Source: Archivesica marissinica
Lineage: Eukaryota > Mollusca > Bivalvia > Venerida > Vesicomyidae
NCBI GenBank assembly: GCA_014843695.1
Contig: CM026400.1
Coordinates: 10,826,333 to 10,890,332 of the forward strand
DNA length: 64,000 bases
Direction: 5' to 3'
Positions 11,050 through 21,625 of the stretch are shown here, piece after piece; the first letter of the stretch is position 1; each line of letters starts with the position of its first letter. The position numbers and the translations under genes are program-made. Under the pieces are notes generated by a model. That model was not told the DNA's origin and did not search any database. It worked only from the letters and a program-made list of their open reading frames with translations.

Positions 11050-11149
11050 TAAACCACACTCCACTATCCGAATAGCATATTCTGTGCCGTCTGATCTGGC
11101 TCTATGCTGTTTGCAAAAGTGATTTTATCTTCCGCTAGCGTGAAAGGGG
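11050..11149. mobile_element. MITE-H fragment
   Basis: Contains GGCTCTATGCTGTTTGCAAA, AGTGATTTTATCTTCCGCTAGC and ends AAAGGGG before TTAA (11150-11153). It is the terminal arm of MITE-H (compare 24855-25157), cut off in the middle of the first hairpin. Confidence 0.8.
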
Positions 11150-11319
11150 TTAAACACTTAAAACATTGATTGTGTCAAAGCATTGTTAATGGACAAGTCG
11201 CATGTTTCAGACTGCTCATATCTTTCTTGTTTACTCCAAAATGACTTGAACTGTTAAAAAGAAATATTTAAAATTATTTTAGGTCTTTGATGTAGAATAA
11301 TCGCCTGGACGCATATTAA

Positions 11320-11524
11320 CCCTTTCAACACTGACATGGTCTGGTGCATGATATATTTAGACCAATAAATTAATAAGAAAATGACATTTGGACCAGTTCA
11401 TTTATCAAAATGGGTAATTTGTCTAAAAATAATATAACAGGCAAAAAGTGCAGATCTTGATGAGACGGCTCGTCACAAGCTGGCTCATCTGGACCTACAC
11501 TTTTTGTAAGCCTATTTAGAGGTT
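11320..11524 (+). mobile_element. MITE-G copy 2, 3' end lost
   Basis: Begins CCCTTTCAACACTGACATGG after TTAA (11316-11319). It keeps the TTTATCAAAATGGGTAATTT stretch and the GACGGCTCGTCAC hairpin, and stops at TTTAGAGG without the GGGTTAA end. Confidence 0.85.
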
Positions 11525-11621
11525 TAATGTGTTTGTTCTGTCTCGCAAATGCTTGCTTCCTCAATGAGATGACATATACAACTCCTATCTTAACCTACAA
11601 GCACACACTTGTGTTCGGTCC

Positions 11622-12293
11622 GCCTCCGTGGTCGAGTGGTTAAGGTCTTATAAGACTTATAACCCAAGGATAAAAAAATCTTAACAATTCTTAGAATTAT
11701 GTCGATCTCTTAAGAAATCCAGATCAAGTTTATATATGCTATACTGTCTCCGTGGCCTAGTGGTTAAGGCAGCCGCCTACAGAGCTGGAGGTCGAAGGTT
11801 CGAACCTCGTCTGGGGGGGGGTTCGTTCTGATATGGCCTGTTGGTAAGCCGCCAGCTAGTTAAATAATGGTTACCGATTGCCTACCAGCATGGCGCCTGG
11901 CAAACAAGCATGTGATTCGGGAAGTACTGATGTTCATAAAAAGAAGTCAGAAATGGCTGGCCCATTAAATAGGGGTGACACTATAATAAACAAACACTTT
12001 ACATGTAATGTAAATGACATTTATAAGTCCGCCTCCGTGGTCGAGTGGTTAAGGTCGCTGACTTGTATACCACTGTAACCTATCGTCACTGATGGTCACG
12101 GGTTCGAGCCCCGCTCAGGCCGTGTCTCATTTATATGAAAACGTTGGCAGTTTCCTACGGAGGTTGGTGCACCCAAGTACTGGTTAACCGTTGGAGCCTG
12201 CCCAGGAAAGGTGTTGTTAGGTAAACAGCCCGCCGGCGATATAGCCCGAAATGGTGCTGATGCAGGCGTAAAACCCGAATATAACATAACATA
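11622..12293 (+). mobile_element. composite tRNA-SINE copy 1
   Basis: The order is a SINE-A head fragment (11622-11654), a spacer starting ACTTATAACCCAAGG, a different tRNA-like unit (about 11750-11818; box A TGGCCTAGTGG, box B GGTTCGAACC), a linker, then a full SINE-A (12025-12293). From about 11655 to 12293 it is nearly identical to 35485-36121. Open frames of about 60 codons inside it are not genes. Confidence 0.85.
12025..12293 (+). mobile_element. SINE-A, full copy
   Basis: A tRNA-Ser/Leu-like head of about 90 nt (box A TGGTCGAGTGGTTAAGG, box B GGGTTCGAGCCCC) is followed by a body with GTGCACCCAAGTACTGGTTA, CCTGCCCAGGAAAGGTGTTG and TGGTGCTGATGCAGGCGTAA, then an AACAT-repeat tail. It is non-coding. 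Confidence 0.92.
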
Positions 12294-12302
12294 AGTGTCA
12301 AA

Positions 12303-12482
12303 TTATTTCACGTGAGGAAGCTATCCAGCTGGCTTGCGGAAGGTCTGTGGTTTTACACAGGTACCCACCTGCGCCTGAAATACTGCTTGAAGGGCACCCA
12401 GGGTCTTCCTCCACCAGTAAAAAAATATCTGGAAAGTCGCCATATGACCCAAGCTGTTGGTGTGACGTTAAACCCTAGAAAT
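12303..12482 (+). mobile_element. SINE-B fragment
   Basis: Shares GTGAGGAAGCTATCCAGCTG, GTCTTCCTCCACCA and AGTCGCCATATGACCCAAGC with the SINE-B copies at 29283-29549 and 39272-39515. The head is missing. Confidence 0.8.
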
Positions 12483-12505
12483 GAACAATGTCATTGCAAT
12501 ATTTT

Positions 12506-12718
12506 TTTATTCAAATTTATTTAACTCTATTACGAAACAAGTTATTACAACTTATATTAATCACTCTCGAGACCTCATTCCTGATGAAATTCCTTGCCAC
12601 GAGGGAGGGAGAAAAGGCAATATGGAATTTAAATGCCTTGCATATGGGCACAATCGTAATGGCTCATGCTACCACTGCGCTATCACAACTTCTTGCGCTA
12701 TCACGACTTCCACTTGGC
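12506..12718 (-). mobile_element. SINE-C, minus copy
   Basis: Reverse-oriented body with GAGACCTCATTCCTGATG, a GAGGGAGGGAGAAAAGGCAA stretch and a short duplicated TGCGCTATCACAACTTC / TGCGCTATCACGACTTC in the tRNA-like head. Confidence 0.85.
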
Positions 12719-12953
12719 AATGAATTGCAGTCATTTCGTATCAAGTTTGGATGTTTCGTACCATAGGATTAGATAAGTTTCGTACCCAAGTATGGACAGT
12801 TCGTACCCTAGGATTTAGGACACTTCATACCCAAGTCTCTATCCCGTAACCATTAATACTAGGGTACATGTACACACCAGACATTGGGTACGAAATGTCT
12901 CGGGCATCGAGTACGAAATGGCCTGCATCCTTAGCAACAACATGTATCCGTAC

Positions 12954-13225
12954 AAATTCTATGCCAAAGGGTTTATTCTAGGTCAGAATTTTTGGGAGAA
13001 GTGAGAAAGCGCGTGATCGCTTCCTTAAATGGTGTTCTTTAATATACTTCTGCAAAATAGGGTTAAAATGCACAGTACAACCATTAAATACAACATTTGA
13101 ATAGAAGGAGTGCTTTATAATGGGCCAGTGTATATCTTACTAGACAGAATTTTGTTTGAAAATTAGGGAGAAGTGGTGTCCTTAGGGCGACAATTTCGCC
13201 CACATCGCCCTCTAGAATGATCCCT
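12954..13225 (+). repeat. repeat-K copy 1
   Basis: Landmarks TTTTTGGGAGAAGTGAGAAA, GTTAAAATGCACAGTA, AATGGGCCAGTGTAT and TTTCGCCCACATCG recur at 24362-24672 and, inverted, at 57060-57345. Class unknown. Confidence 0.8.
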
Positions 13226-13747
13226 GCAACATGGATGTCATACAGCCATAGTAACATGGGAGTTATGGTCCATAGATTGTTAGCATGTATATTGAAAGGT
13301 TTAACCTGGGTTTACATGTAAACTGAACCGAAAATTCCTGAAATAGCTTTGTACATGTAATCACTGTAGCAACAGAGGTCACAGAGGTCAGATCACTGTA
13401 GCAACAGAGGTCAGATCACTGTTATTAAAAATTGATACAGTGTCAACTCAATAACTTTGTCATACATTGTGGGTGGGGTAAAAGTCAAGGTCACTGTTAC
13501 TAAATATAAAAAGGCTTTCCCTGATGTAAGTGTGTCATACATTGTAGGATAATGATATAATTTGGCAGAAGTGATCACTGATCACCACAGCAGAACAACT
13601 TGTCACATGCAACACTGATTGTTCAATATCAAGGTCACTGTTTCTAAAAATAGAAAAATGTTTTTCGCTCCATAGCTTATGGCATGGATGGATTTTGATA
13701 GCCATATAATAGTCCAAAGATTAAACATTCAACCTTAATAAAATGGA
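13226..13747. other. unassigned intronic sequence
   Basis: Contains a short duplicated motif at about 13363-13420 (CACTGTAGCAACAGAGGTCA, two copies) and no supported gene. Confidence 0.4.
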
Positions 13748-13962
13748 TAGTCTTTCAGATGGGACTTTAAACCGAGGTCTCGTGTCGGTGCTTTACACTG
13801 TGCACGTAAAAGAACCAGAGGAGACTCTGGAATGGGTCTCTGTCTGTATCATTGCACTACTATCCTCCAAAAATCTAAAATGACTAATCTCTTCAGGAGG
13901 CGTCGCTCATATGGGCAACCGGTAGCGACGATAAATAAACGTAAAACACACACACACATTCA
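13748..13962 (+). mobile_element. SINE-E, 5'-truncated copy
   Basis: Begins at GTCTTTCAGATGGGAC and keeps TCTCGTGTCGGTGCTTTACA, AAAAGAACCAGAGGAGACTC, CAGGAGGCGTCGCTCATATG and CGATAAATAAACGTAAAACA. The tRNA-like head is absent. Compare 62724-63010. Confidence 0.88.
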
Positions 13963-15150
13963 ACAATTTCTACTAGCCCAAAATGAACTGGAAGCCGGTC
14001 TAGTGGGTTACGATTAAGACTGAATCAATTGCAGGAATATTTAAATATGCTGTCTACTGCATCCTTGCAGTAAGAAGGTCTAAATACCAAGTTTGTTTAA
14101 ATAGTCAGTGGGCTCAAAAACTAGGTCACTAGATAAACTTAAAGAAAAAACATTTTCAAGCTGCTTCTCATTAACCAATATTAGAAAATTTTAACGGTGT
14201 CATTCAAATTTGTCGCTATGGTCAAAACTAGGTCACCAGGTTTACTTAAAACAAGTTCTTCTCATGTACATGTATAGTAAAATACGAATATGATCAAATT
14301 TGGTCAGTAGTATCCTTGTAACGATGTCTACCAAGTTTGGTCAAATGTGGATTAATGTGGTAACGGGGGTCAAAAACTAGGTTGCTAGGTCAAGTGCTAA
14401 ACTCGTTTGAAATATTTGCCGTGTCGGGCATTATCATTTCTCAAAACCATATATATGTATACACGTCCGAGGACTAATTCTCCACACCCACAGAAATTTA
14501 AAGTTCTGAACGTTACGTTACAAAATTGTGTGTACGAATTCTTGGTGCATATAAAGATGATCACATGACTGTGTTTGGTTATGTGATATGGTTCGATTGA
14601 TCGTCAGTTTTACGCTAGGCTTAGATCGTTTCGCAAGCAATTTCGCTATTCAAATTCGAATTGTTTCGACAATGGGATCTATGAATGGGTTTCCATATTA
14701 ATTTAAATGTTAAAATCGAATTGAATTCAGATTCGTTATTGTAAGTATCATTCAGTATATCGTAAAGCAGAGTACGAATATGTTATCGTTTGGAAAATAT
14801 TTTAATCTACAAACAATCAAAGATGTGTTGCTTGTAAAATATATGAAACATCCCTGAGGTACATTGGATACAGTTTTCCAGCATTGTTTTACATTATCTT
14901 TATGGATTTTTTTACCTTTCGTTAGTCTTCCCCATTGGAAACAGAATTTGAGTCTTGAATGTGGTTCCGCTAAGACGTCTCCACCCTAACCGTGACCATG
15001 AACTTGAAATTTGGCCAAAAAAATAGTACCTTGTATGATTTCAGAATTTGTCAGAAACTGTCTTTTTTGAGTCTACTATACCCCAGTGTTGGTGATTCCT
15101 CTTTATTCTATTTATATTTGGGTATTGTGAAACCAAATATAATCAAATAT
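13963..15150. other. no gene recognised
   Basis: AT-rich intronic sequence of about 1.2 kb with recurring short phrases (AAAACTAGGTCAC, ACCAAGTTTGGTCAAA), probably a decayed repeat. No supported frame. Confidence 0.4.
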
Positions 15151-15422
15151 GTCCGCCTCCGTGGTCGAGTGGTTAAGGTCGCTGACTTGTATACCACTGT
15201 AACCTATCATCACTGATGGTCACAGGTTCGAGCCCCGCTCAGACCGTGTCTCATTTATATGAAAAAGTTGGCAGTTTCTTACGGAGGTTGGTGCACCCAA
15301 GTACTGGTTAACCGCTGGAGCCTGCCCAGGAAAGGTGTTGTTAGGTAAACTGCCCGCCGGCGATATAGCTCAAAATGGTGCTGATGCAGGCGTAAAACCC
15401 GAAATATAAAATATAACATAAT
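15151..15422 (+). mobile_element. SINE-A, full copy
   Basis: Same head and body as 12025-12293, with box A TGGTCGAGTGG, box B GGTTCGAGCCCC and an AT-rich AACATAA tail. Confidence 0.92.
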
Positions 15423-15443
15423 AACAATAACATATGTCATTAA

Positions 15444-15815
15444 GGGGCCTCCATGGCCGTGTGGCTACGGTCGTTGACTTCATGACTTCAATTCACTTGA
15501 CACTCACGCTGTTGGCTCAAAACCCACTGGAATCTCAAATTATTTCAAGTGAGGAAGCTAACCACATGGCATGCGGTAGGTCGGTGGTTCTACTCGGGTG
15601 CCCGGCTGTTCCTGAAATACTGCTGGGAGTGGGCACCCGAGGTCTTCCTCCACTAATAATAGTTGGAACCGCTGGAGCCTGCCCAGGAAAGGTGTTGTTA
15701 GGTAAACTGCCCGCCGGCGATATAGCCCAAAATGGTGCTGATGCAGGCGTAAAACCCGAAATATAACATAATAGCTAATAATAGTTGGAGAGTTGCCAAA
15801 TAACCTAAGCTGTTG
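15444..15815 (+). mobile_element. SINE-B containing a nested SINE-A fragment
   Basis: Begins GGGGCCTCCATGGCCGTGTG (tRNA-like head) and continues with GTGAGGAAGCTAACC and GAGGTCTTCCTCCACTAA. The body resumes at 15789 with AGAGTTGCC and ends near GCTGTTGGCG. A 108-bp SINE-A piece at 15667-15774 interrupts it. Confidence 0.85.
15667..15774 (+). mobile_element. SINE-A, 5'-truncated, with 14-bp target duplication
   Basis: Only the last 108 bp of SINE-A are present (from AACCGCTGGAGCCTGCCC). They are bracketed by CTAATAATAGTTGG at 15653-15666 and 15775-15788, a perfect target-site duplication. This is the signature of LINE-assisted insertion with early stop of reverse transcription. Confidence 0.92.
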
Positions 15816-16003
15816 GCGAATTTACAAATTTATTCGTTTTCAACTGTATTGATCACATGCATGCTGCAGCCCTGATGCTGCTCCATATTGTCTCTCGAAA
15901 GATTAAATTGATCACCCATCTGTCTCTGTGTTCCTAATGATTTTATGTCTCTGTCATAGACACATTCCTCACACTTTCTATAAACCCTGTTCTCTACTTA
16001 CAG

Positions 16004-16090
16004 TTTGATGAAGGACGCGAGTAAACTGGTGAGCAAATGTGTCTATATCAACATTCTCAAGGTCGACACGCCATCGGAAACATTGGAAAA
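16004..16090 (+). CDS. PPP1R10: PNUTS exon 2: LMKDASKLVSKC segment
   Basis: The exon encodes N-L-M-K-D-A-S-K-L-V-S-K-C-V-Y-I-N-I-L-K and then V-D-T-P-S-E-T-L-E. It aligns with the vertebrate stretch around LMKEARKMVSRCTYLNIL. The acceptor is CTACTTACAG and the donor is GTAAGA at 16091. The exon is 87 nt, enters with two carried bases and leaves two (AA). The 73-bp minisatellite of intron 2 begins only about 55 bp downstream of the donor. Confidence 0.93.
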
Positions 16091-16147
16091 GTAAGAATTG
16101 TCTCCCCTAGTCTCTCCTGCATATCCATTTCAGACTTATTTACAGGG

Positions 16148-19100
16148 GACCAAGTAATATGTACTGACATACTGGTTTCAGAATCCAGCTTCGTTTGTTC
16201 CTTGCACCCTTATTTTGTCATGTTGCTGCAGGTATATGTACCGACATACTGGTGTCAGAATCAAGCTTTGTTTGTTCCTCGCACCCTGTTTTGTCATGTT
16301 GCTGCAGGTATATGTACCGACATACTGGTGTCAGAATCCAGATTTGTTCCTTGCACCCTTATTTTGTCATGTTGCTGTAGGTATATGTACCGACATACTG
16401 GTGTCAGAATCCAGATTTGTTCCTTGCACCCTTATTTTGTCATGTTGCTGCAGGTATATGTACCGACATACTGGTGTCAGAATCCATCTTTGTTTGTTCC
16501 TTGCACCCTTATTTTGTCATGTTGCTGCAGGTAATGTACCGACATACTGGTGTCAGAATCCATCTTTGTTTGTTCCTTGCACCCTGTTTTGTCATGTTGC
16601 TGCAGGTATTTGTACCGGCATACTGGTGTCAGAATCCAGATTTGTTCCTCGCACCCTTATTTTGTCATGTTGCTGCAGGTATATGTACCGACATACTGGT
16701 GTCAGAATCCATCTTTGTTTGTTCCTTGCACCCTGTTTTGTCATGTTGCTGCAGGTATTTGTACCGGCATACTGGTGTCAGAATCCAGATTTGTTCCTCG
16801 CACCCTTATTTTGTCATGTTGCTGCAGGTATATGTACCGACATACTGGTGTCAGAATCCAGCTTTGTTCCTTGCACCCTGTTTTGTCATGTTGCTGCAGG
16901 TATATGTACCGACATACTGGTGTCAGAATCCATCTTTGTTTGTTCCTTGCACCCTTATTTTGTCATGTTGCTGCAGGTATATGTACCGACATACTGGTGT
17001 CAGAATCCATCTTTGTTTGTTCCTTGCACCCTGTTTTGTCATGTTGCTGCAGGTATTTGTACCGGCATACTGGTGTCAGAATCCAGATTTGTTCCTCGCA
17101 CCCTTATTTTGTCATGTTGCTGCAGGTATATGTACCGACATACTGGTGTCAGAATCCAGCTTTGTTCCTTGCACCCTTATTTTGTCATGTTGCTGCAGGT
17201 ATATGTACCGACATATTGGTGTCAGAATCCAGCTTTGTTTGTTCCTCGCACCCTGTTTTGTCATGTTGCTGCAGGTATATGTACCGACATACTGGTGTCA
17301 GAATCCAGATTTGTTCCTTGCACCCTTATTTTGTCATGTTGCTGTAGGTATATGTACCGACATACTGGTGTCAGAATCCATCTTTGTTTGTTCCTCGCAC
17401 CCTGTTTTGTCATGTTGCTGCAGGTATTTGTACCGGCATACTGGTGTCAGAATCCAGATTTGTTCCTTGCACCCTTATTTTGTCATGTTGCTGCAGGTAT
17501 ATGTACCGACATACTGGTGTCAGAATCCAGCTTTGTTCCTTGCACCCTTATTTTGTCATGTTGCTGCAGGTATATGTACCGACATATTGGTTTCAGAATC
17601 CAGCTTTGTTTGTTCCTCGCACCCTGTTTTGTCATGTTGCTGCAGGTATATGTACCGACATACTGGTGTCAGAATCCAGATTTGTTCCTTGCACCCTTAT
17701 TTTGTCATGTTGCTGCAGGTATATGTACCGACATACTGGTGTCAGAATCCAGCTTTGTTCCTTGCACCCTTATTTTGTCATGTTGCTGCAGGTATATGTA
17801 CCGACATACTGGTGTCAGAATCCAGCTTTGTTCCTTGCACCCTTATTTTGTCATGTTGCTGCAGGTATATGTACCGACATACTGATGTCAGAATCCAGAT
17901 TTGTTCCTTGCACCCTTATTTTGTCATGTTGCTGCAGGTATATGTACCGACATACTGGTGTCAGAATCCAGCTTTGTTTGTTCCTCGCACCCTGTTTTGT
18001 CATGTTGCTGCAGGTATATGTACCGACATACTGGTGTCAGAATCCAGCTTTGTTCCTTGCACCCTTATTTTGTCATGTTGCTGCAGGTATATGTACCGAC
18101 ATACTGGTGTCAGAATCCAGCTTTGTTCCTTGCACCCTTATTTTGTCATGTTGCTGCAGGTATATGTACCGACATACTGGTGTCAGAATCCAGCTTTGTT
18201 CCTTGCACCCTTATTTTGTCATGTTGCTGCAGGTATATGTACCAACATACTGGTGTCAGAATCCAGCTTTGTTCCTTGCACCCTTATTTTGTCATGTTGC
18301 TGCAGGTATATGTACCGACATACTGATGTCAGAATCCAGATTTGTTCCTTGCACCCTTATTTTGTCATGTTGCTGCAGGTATATGTACCGACATACTGGT
18401 GTCAGAATCCAGCTTTGTTTGTTCCTCGCACCCTGTTTTGTCATGTTGCTGCAGGTATATGTACCGACATACTGGTGTCAGAATCCAGCTTTGTTCCTTG
18501 CCCCCTTATTTTGTCATGTTGCTGCAGGTATATGTACCGACATACTGGTGTCAGAATCCAGCTTTGTTCCTTGCACCCTTATTTTGTCATGTTGCTGCAG
18601 GTATATGTACCGACATACTGGTGTCAGAATCCAGCTTTGTTCCTTGCACCCTTATTTTGTCATGTTGCTGCAGGTATATGTACCAACATACTGGTGTCAG
18701 AATCCAGCTTTGTTCCTTGCACCCTTATTTTGTCATGTTGCTGCAGGTATATGTACCGACATACTGATGTCAGAATCCAGATTTGTTCCTTGCACCCTTA
18801 TTTTGTCATGTTGCTGCAGGTATATGTACCGACATACTGGTGTCAGAATCCAGCTTTGTTTGTTCCTCGCACCCTGTTTTGTCATGTTGCTGCAGGTATA
18901 TGTACCGACATACTGGTGTCAGAATCCAGCTTTGTTCCTTGCCCCCTTATTTTGTCATGTTGCTGCAGGTATATGTACCGACATACTGGTGTCAGAATCC
19001 AGCTTTGTTCCTTGCACCCTTATTTTGTCATGTTGCTGCAGGTATATGTACCGACATACTGGTGTCAGAATCCAGCTTTGTTCTTTGCACCCTTATTTTT

Positions 19101-19395
19101 TAGCATGTTGCTGCAGGTATATGTACCGACATACTGATGTCAGAATCCAGTTTTGTTTGTTCCTCGCACCCTGTTTTGTCATGTTGCTGCAGGTATATGT
19201 ACCGACATACTGGTGTCAGAATCCAGATTTGTTCCTTGCACCCTTATTTTGTCATGTTGCTGCAGGTATATGTACTGACATATTGGTGTCAGAATCCAGC
19301 TTTGTTTGTTCCTTGCACCCTTATTTTGTCATGTTGCTGCAGGTATATGTGTCAGAATCCAGCTTAGTTTTTGCCTCACCCTGTTTTGTCATATT
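16148..19395. repeat. 73/76-bp minisatellite array in intron 2
   Basis: About 44 copies of a unit containing TGTTGCTGCAGGTATATGTA, CCGACATACTGGTGTCAGAA and TCCAGCTTTG. Two length variants differ by TTTG and by CCCTG versus CCCTTA. From about 17890 to 19100 a 441-bp block of six units is repeated. Open frames of 265-906 codons (mostly plus strand) are artefacts of this array. They have Cys-rich periodic translations and no start, splice or family support. Confidence 0.95.
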
Positions 19396-20139
19396 GTTGC
19401 TGTTATATTTCAGTCTGTTTTAAGAGTATGACCATGTTTGTAAAAATTTTTAGTTAGTTTTAGTTAGAAGAATTTAATTTGTGCTATGTGATTTAGTGGG
19501 AGAAAACATGTATACTGTTGGCCTGCCACCCTAATTCTTGCAGTACATAGACATTAATCAGCACTAGCTCATTAGCCAAAGCTTTTTCCAAATATATTTT
19601 TGTCTTCATCTAGCTTAAAGTTTTATGATGTGTTTCCAGTAAAAACATCAATTATTTTCCGTGCGACAAGTGTCGGTAGTGCAATAGTTTAGTCGGGGGG
19701 CGGGGGGTTAAAAATATTCATTGTTTTACCTTTTTTTTGACAGATTCTAAACCGAATTTGTTGTTAAATTGAATGGTTTATTTTGGATGTTTTTTCATTA
19801 AAGTTGAAAACAATACTTTCTTGAAATGCGAATATGGAGAAATATGGTTATGAAATTCACTGAACAGAATTTTAGTTTTTCGTTTATTCTTGGAAGTTTT
19901 AAATACTTTTTCCCCAGGCTGTCATTTTGCCAGAAGTAAATTGGTGAAAAATCGACCCAGTCTAATTTTTTACTATAATTTTCATATGTACTTGTGTAAG
20001 ATAACCAATATAGTGAGGGTGTGAGATCTGCATGTAACAAACTCTGTCTACTATAGCTTCTGCTCACGTTCCTTTCTACTGTATCATTTGAAACATTTAA
20101 CAGTTCTTGCAGGTGTAAAGAAATCCAACCGGAGACAAT
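19396..20139. other. no gene recognised
   Basis: AT-rich intron sequence. A minus-strand frame of 89 codons (19798-20067) is unsupported. A G-rich run lies at about 19694-19708. Confidence 0.4.
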
Positions 20140-20566
20140 CTTAGCTCACCTGAGCAAAGCTCTTGTGAGGTATTGTTACCGCAATGTATCTATCCCTCGT
20201 CTGTTGTCCGTCATCCGCGAACATTTTCAAACGTCTTCTCCTCACTAACCGTTTGGTTATGGTCATGATACTTTGGTAGGTGGGGGATTATTACAGTACT
20301 ATTGATTTGCAATAAAATATGGTTAAATTATTACATAATCATTACCTAATCCAAGATGGCCACTGTCTCAAAATAGCACAAATTCTTAAACAATCTTCTC
20401 ACGAACCACCAGTCGGAATTTGACGAATCTTGGTAGGAATGATCGATGAACAATTTTCTTTCAAAGTTGTTCAAATGATGACCCGGGATCAAAAATGGGT
20501 GTGGCCCGGTAAAAAATGGAGTCAGTGGAGTGATACAGGCCCATCATGGCCCTCTTGTTAATTTGG
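20140..20566 (+). repeat. repeat-M copy 2
   Basis: Begins AGCTCACCTGAGCAAAGCTC and shares CCAAGATGGCCACT, AAATAGCACAAATTCTTAAA, CACGAACCACC and CTTGGTAGGAATGATCGATG with 9810-9900 and 10370-10460. It ends CATCATGGCCCTCTTGTT. Looks like an old DNA-element remnant. Confidence 0.6.
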
Positions 20567-20721
20567 TGTTATTATGTGTCCCCATAATGCAGGGGGGAGG
20601 GGACATATTGTTCTTGCATTCTGTCATTGTGTGCGTCTCGGTAACGAATCATAATAGTAAAACAATCGATGTACGTAAATCTCTATTAGCATGTTTTAAT
20701 AAAATTGCTGGCATAGACACC

Positions 20722-21625
20722 GGGGCACTCGCATACATTGTACACGCGCATGCACTGCGGGGCACTCACATACATTGTACACGCGCATGCACTGCAGGGC
20801 ACTCTCATACATTGGACACTCACATGCACTGCGGGGCACTCTCATACATTGTACACGCGCATGCACTGTGGGGCACTCTCATACATGCACTGCGGGGCAC
20901 TCTCATACATTGGACACGCGCATGCACTGCGGGGCACTCTCATACATTGTACACGCGCATGCACTGCGGGGCACTCGCATACATTGTACACGCGCATGCA
21001 CTGCGGGGCACTCTCATACATTGGACACTCACATGCACTGCGGGCACTCTCATACATTGTACACGCGCATGCACTGCGGGGCACTCTCATACATTGTACA
21101 CGCGCATGCACTGCGGGGCACTCGCATACATTGGACACGCGCATGCACTGCGGGGCACTCTCATACATTGTACACGCGCATGCACTGCGGGGCACTCTCA
21201 TACATTGTACACGCGCATGCACTGCGGGGCACTCTCATACATTGTACACGCGCATGCACTGCGGGGCACTCTCATACATTGTACACGCACATGCACTGCG
21301 GGGCACTCTCATACATTGTACACGCGCATGCACTGCGGGGCACTCTCATACATTGTACACGCGCATGCACTGCGGGGCACTCTCATACATTGTACACTCA
21401 CATGCACTGCGGGGCACTCGCATACATTGGACACTCACATGCACTGCGGGGCACTCTCATACATTGTACATGCACTGCGGGGCACTCTCATACATTGGAC
21501 ACTCACATGCACTGCGGGGCACTCTCATACATTGTACACGCGCATGCACTGCGGGGCACTCTCATACATTGGACACTCACATGCACTGCGGGGCACTCTC
21601 ATACATTGGACACTCACATGCACTG
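20722..21625. repeat. 37-bp minisatellite ending at the assembly gap
   Basis: About 24 copies of GCATGCACTGCGGGGCACTC followed by TCATACATTGTACACGC, with the variant TTGGACACTCAC in some units. The array runs into the N block, so its true length is unknown. The long frames reported across it and the Ns are artefacts. Confidence 0.95.

Noticed and set aside
10750..11052. 100-codon plus-strand frame
   Set aside because: No recognisable domain, runs through a C homopolymer, and lies in intron 1 without splice signals.
12025..12115. Functional tRNA gene candidates (also 15151, 35854, 37781, 52270, 59567, 61177, 62724)
   Set aside because: Box A and B are present, but the acceptor arms do not pair well and each is followed by a shared SINE body and tail, so these are tRNA-derived SINE heads.
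16215..19423. Overlapping plus-strand open frames of 556, 906 and 679 codons
   Set aside because: They follow the 73/76-bp DNA repeat in all three frames with the same Cys-rich periodic wording. There is no codon bias, family match or splice context, and they lie in an intron of PPP1R10.
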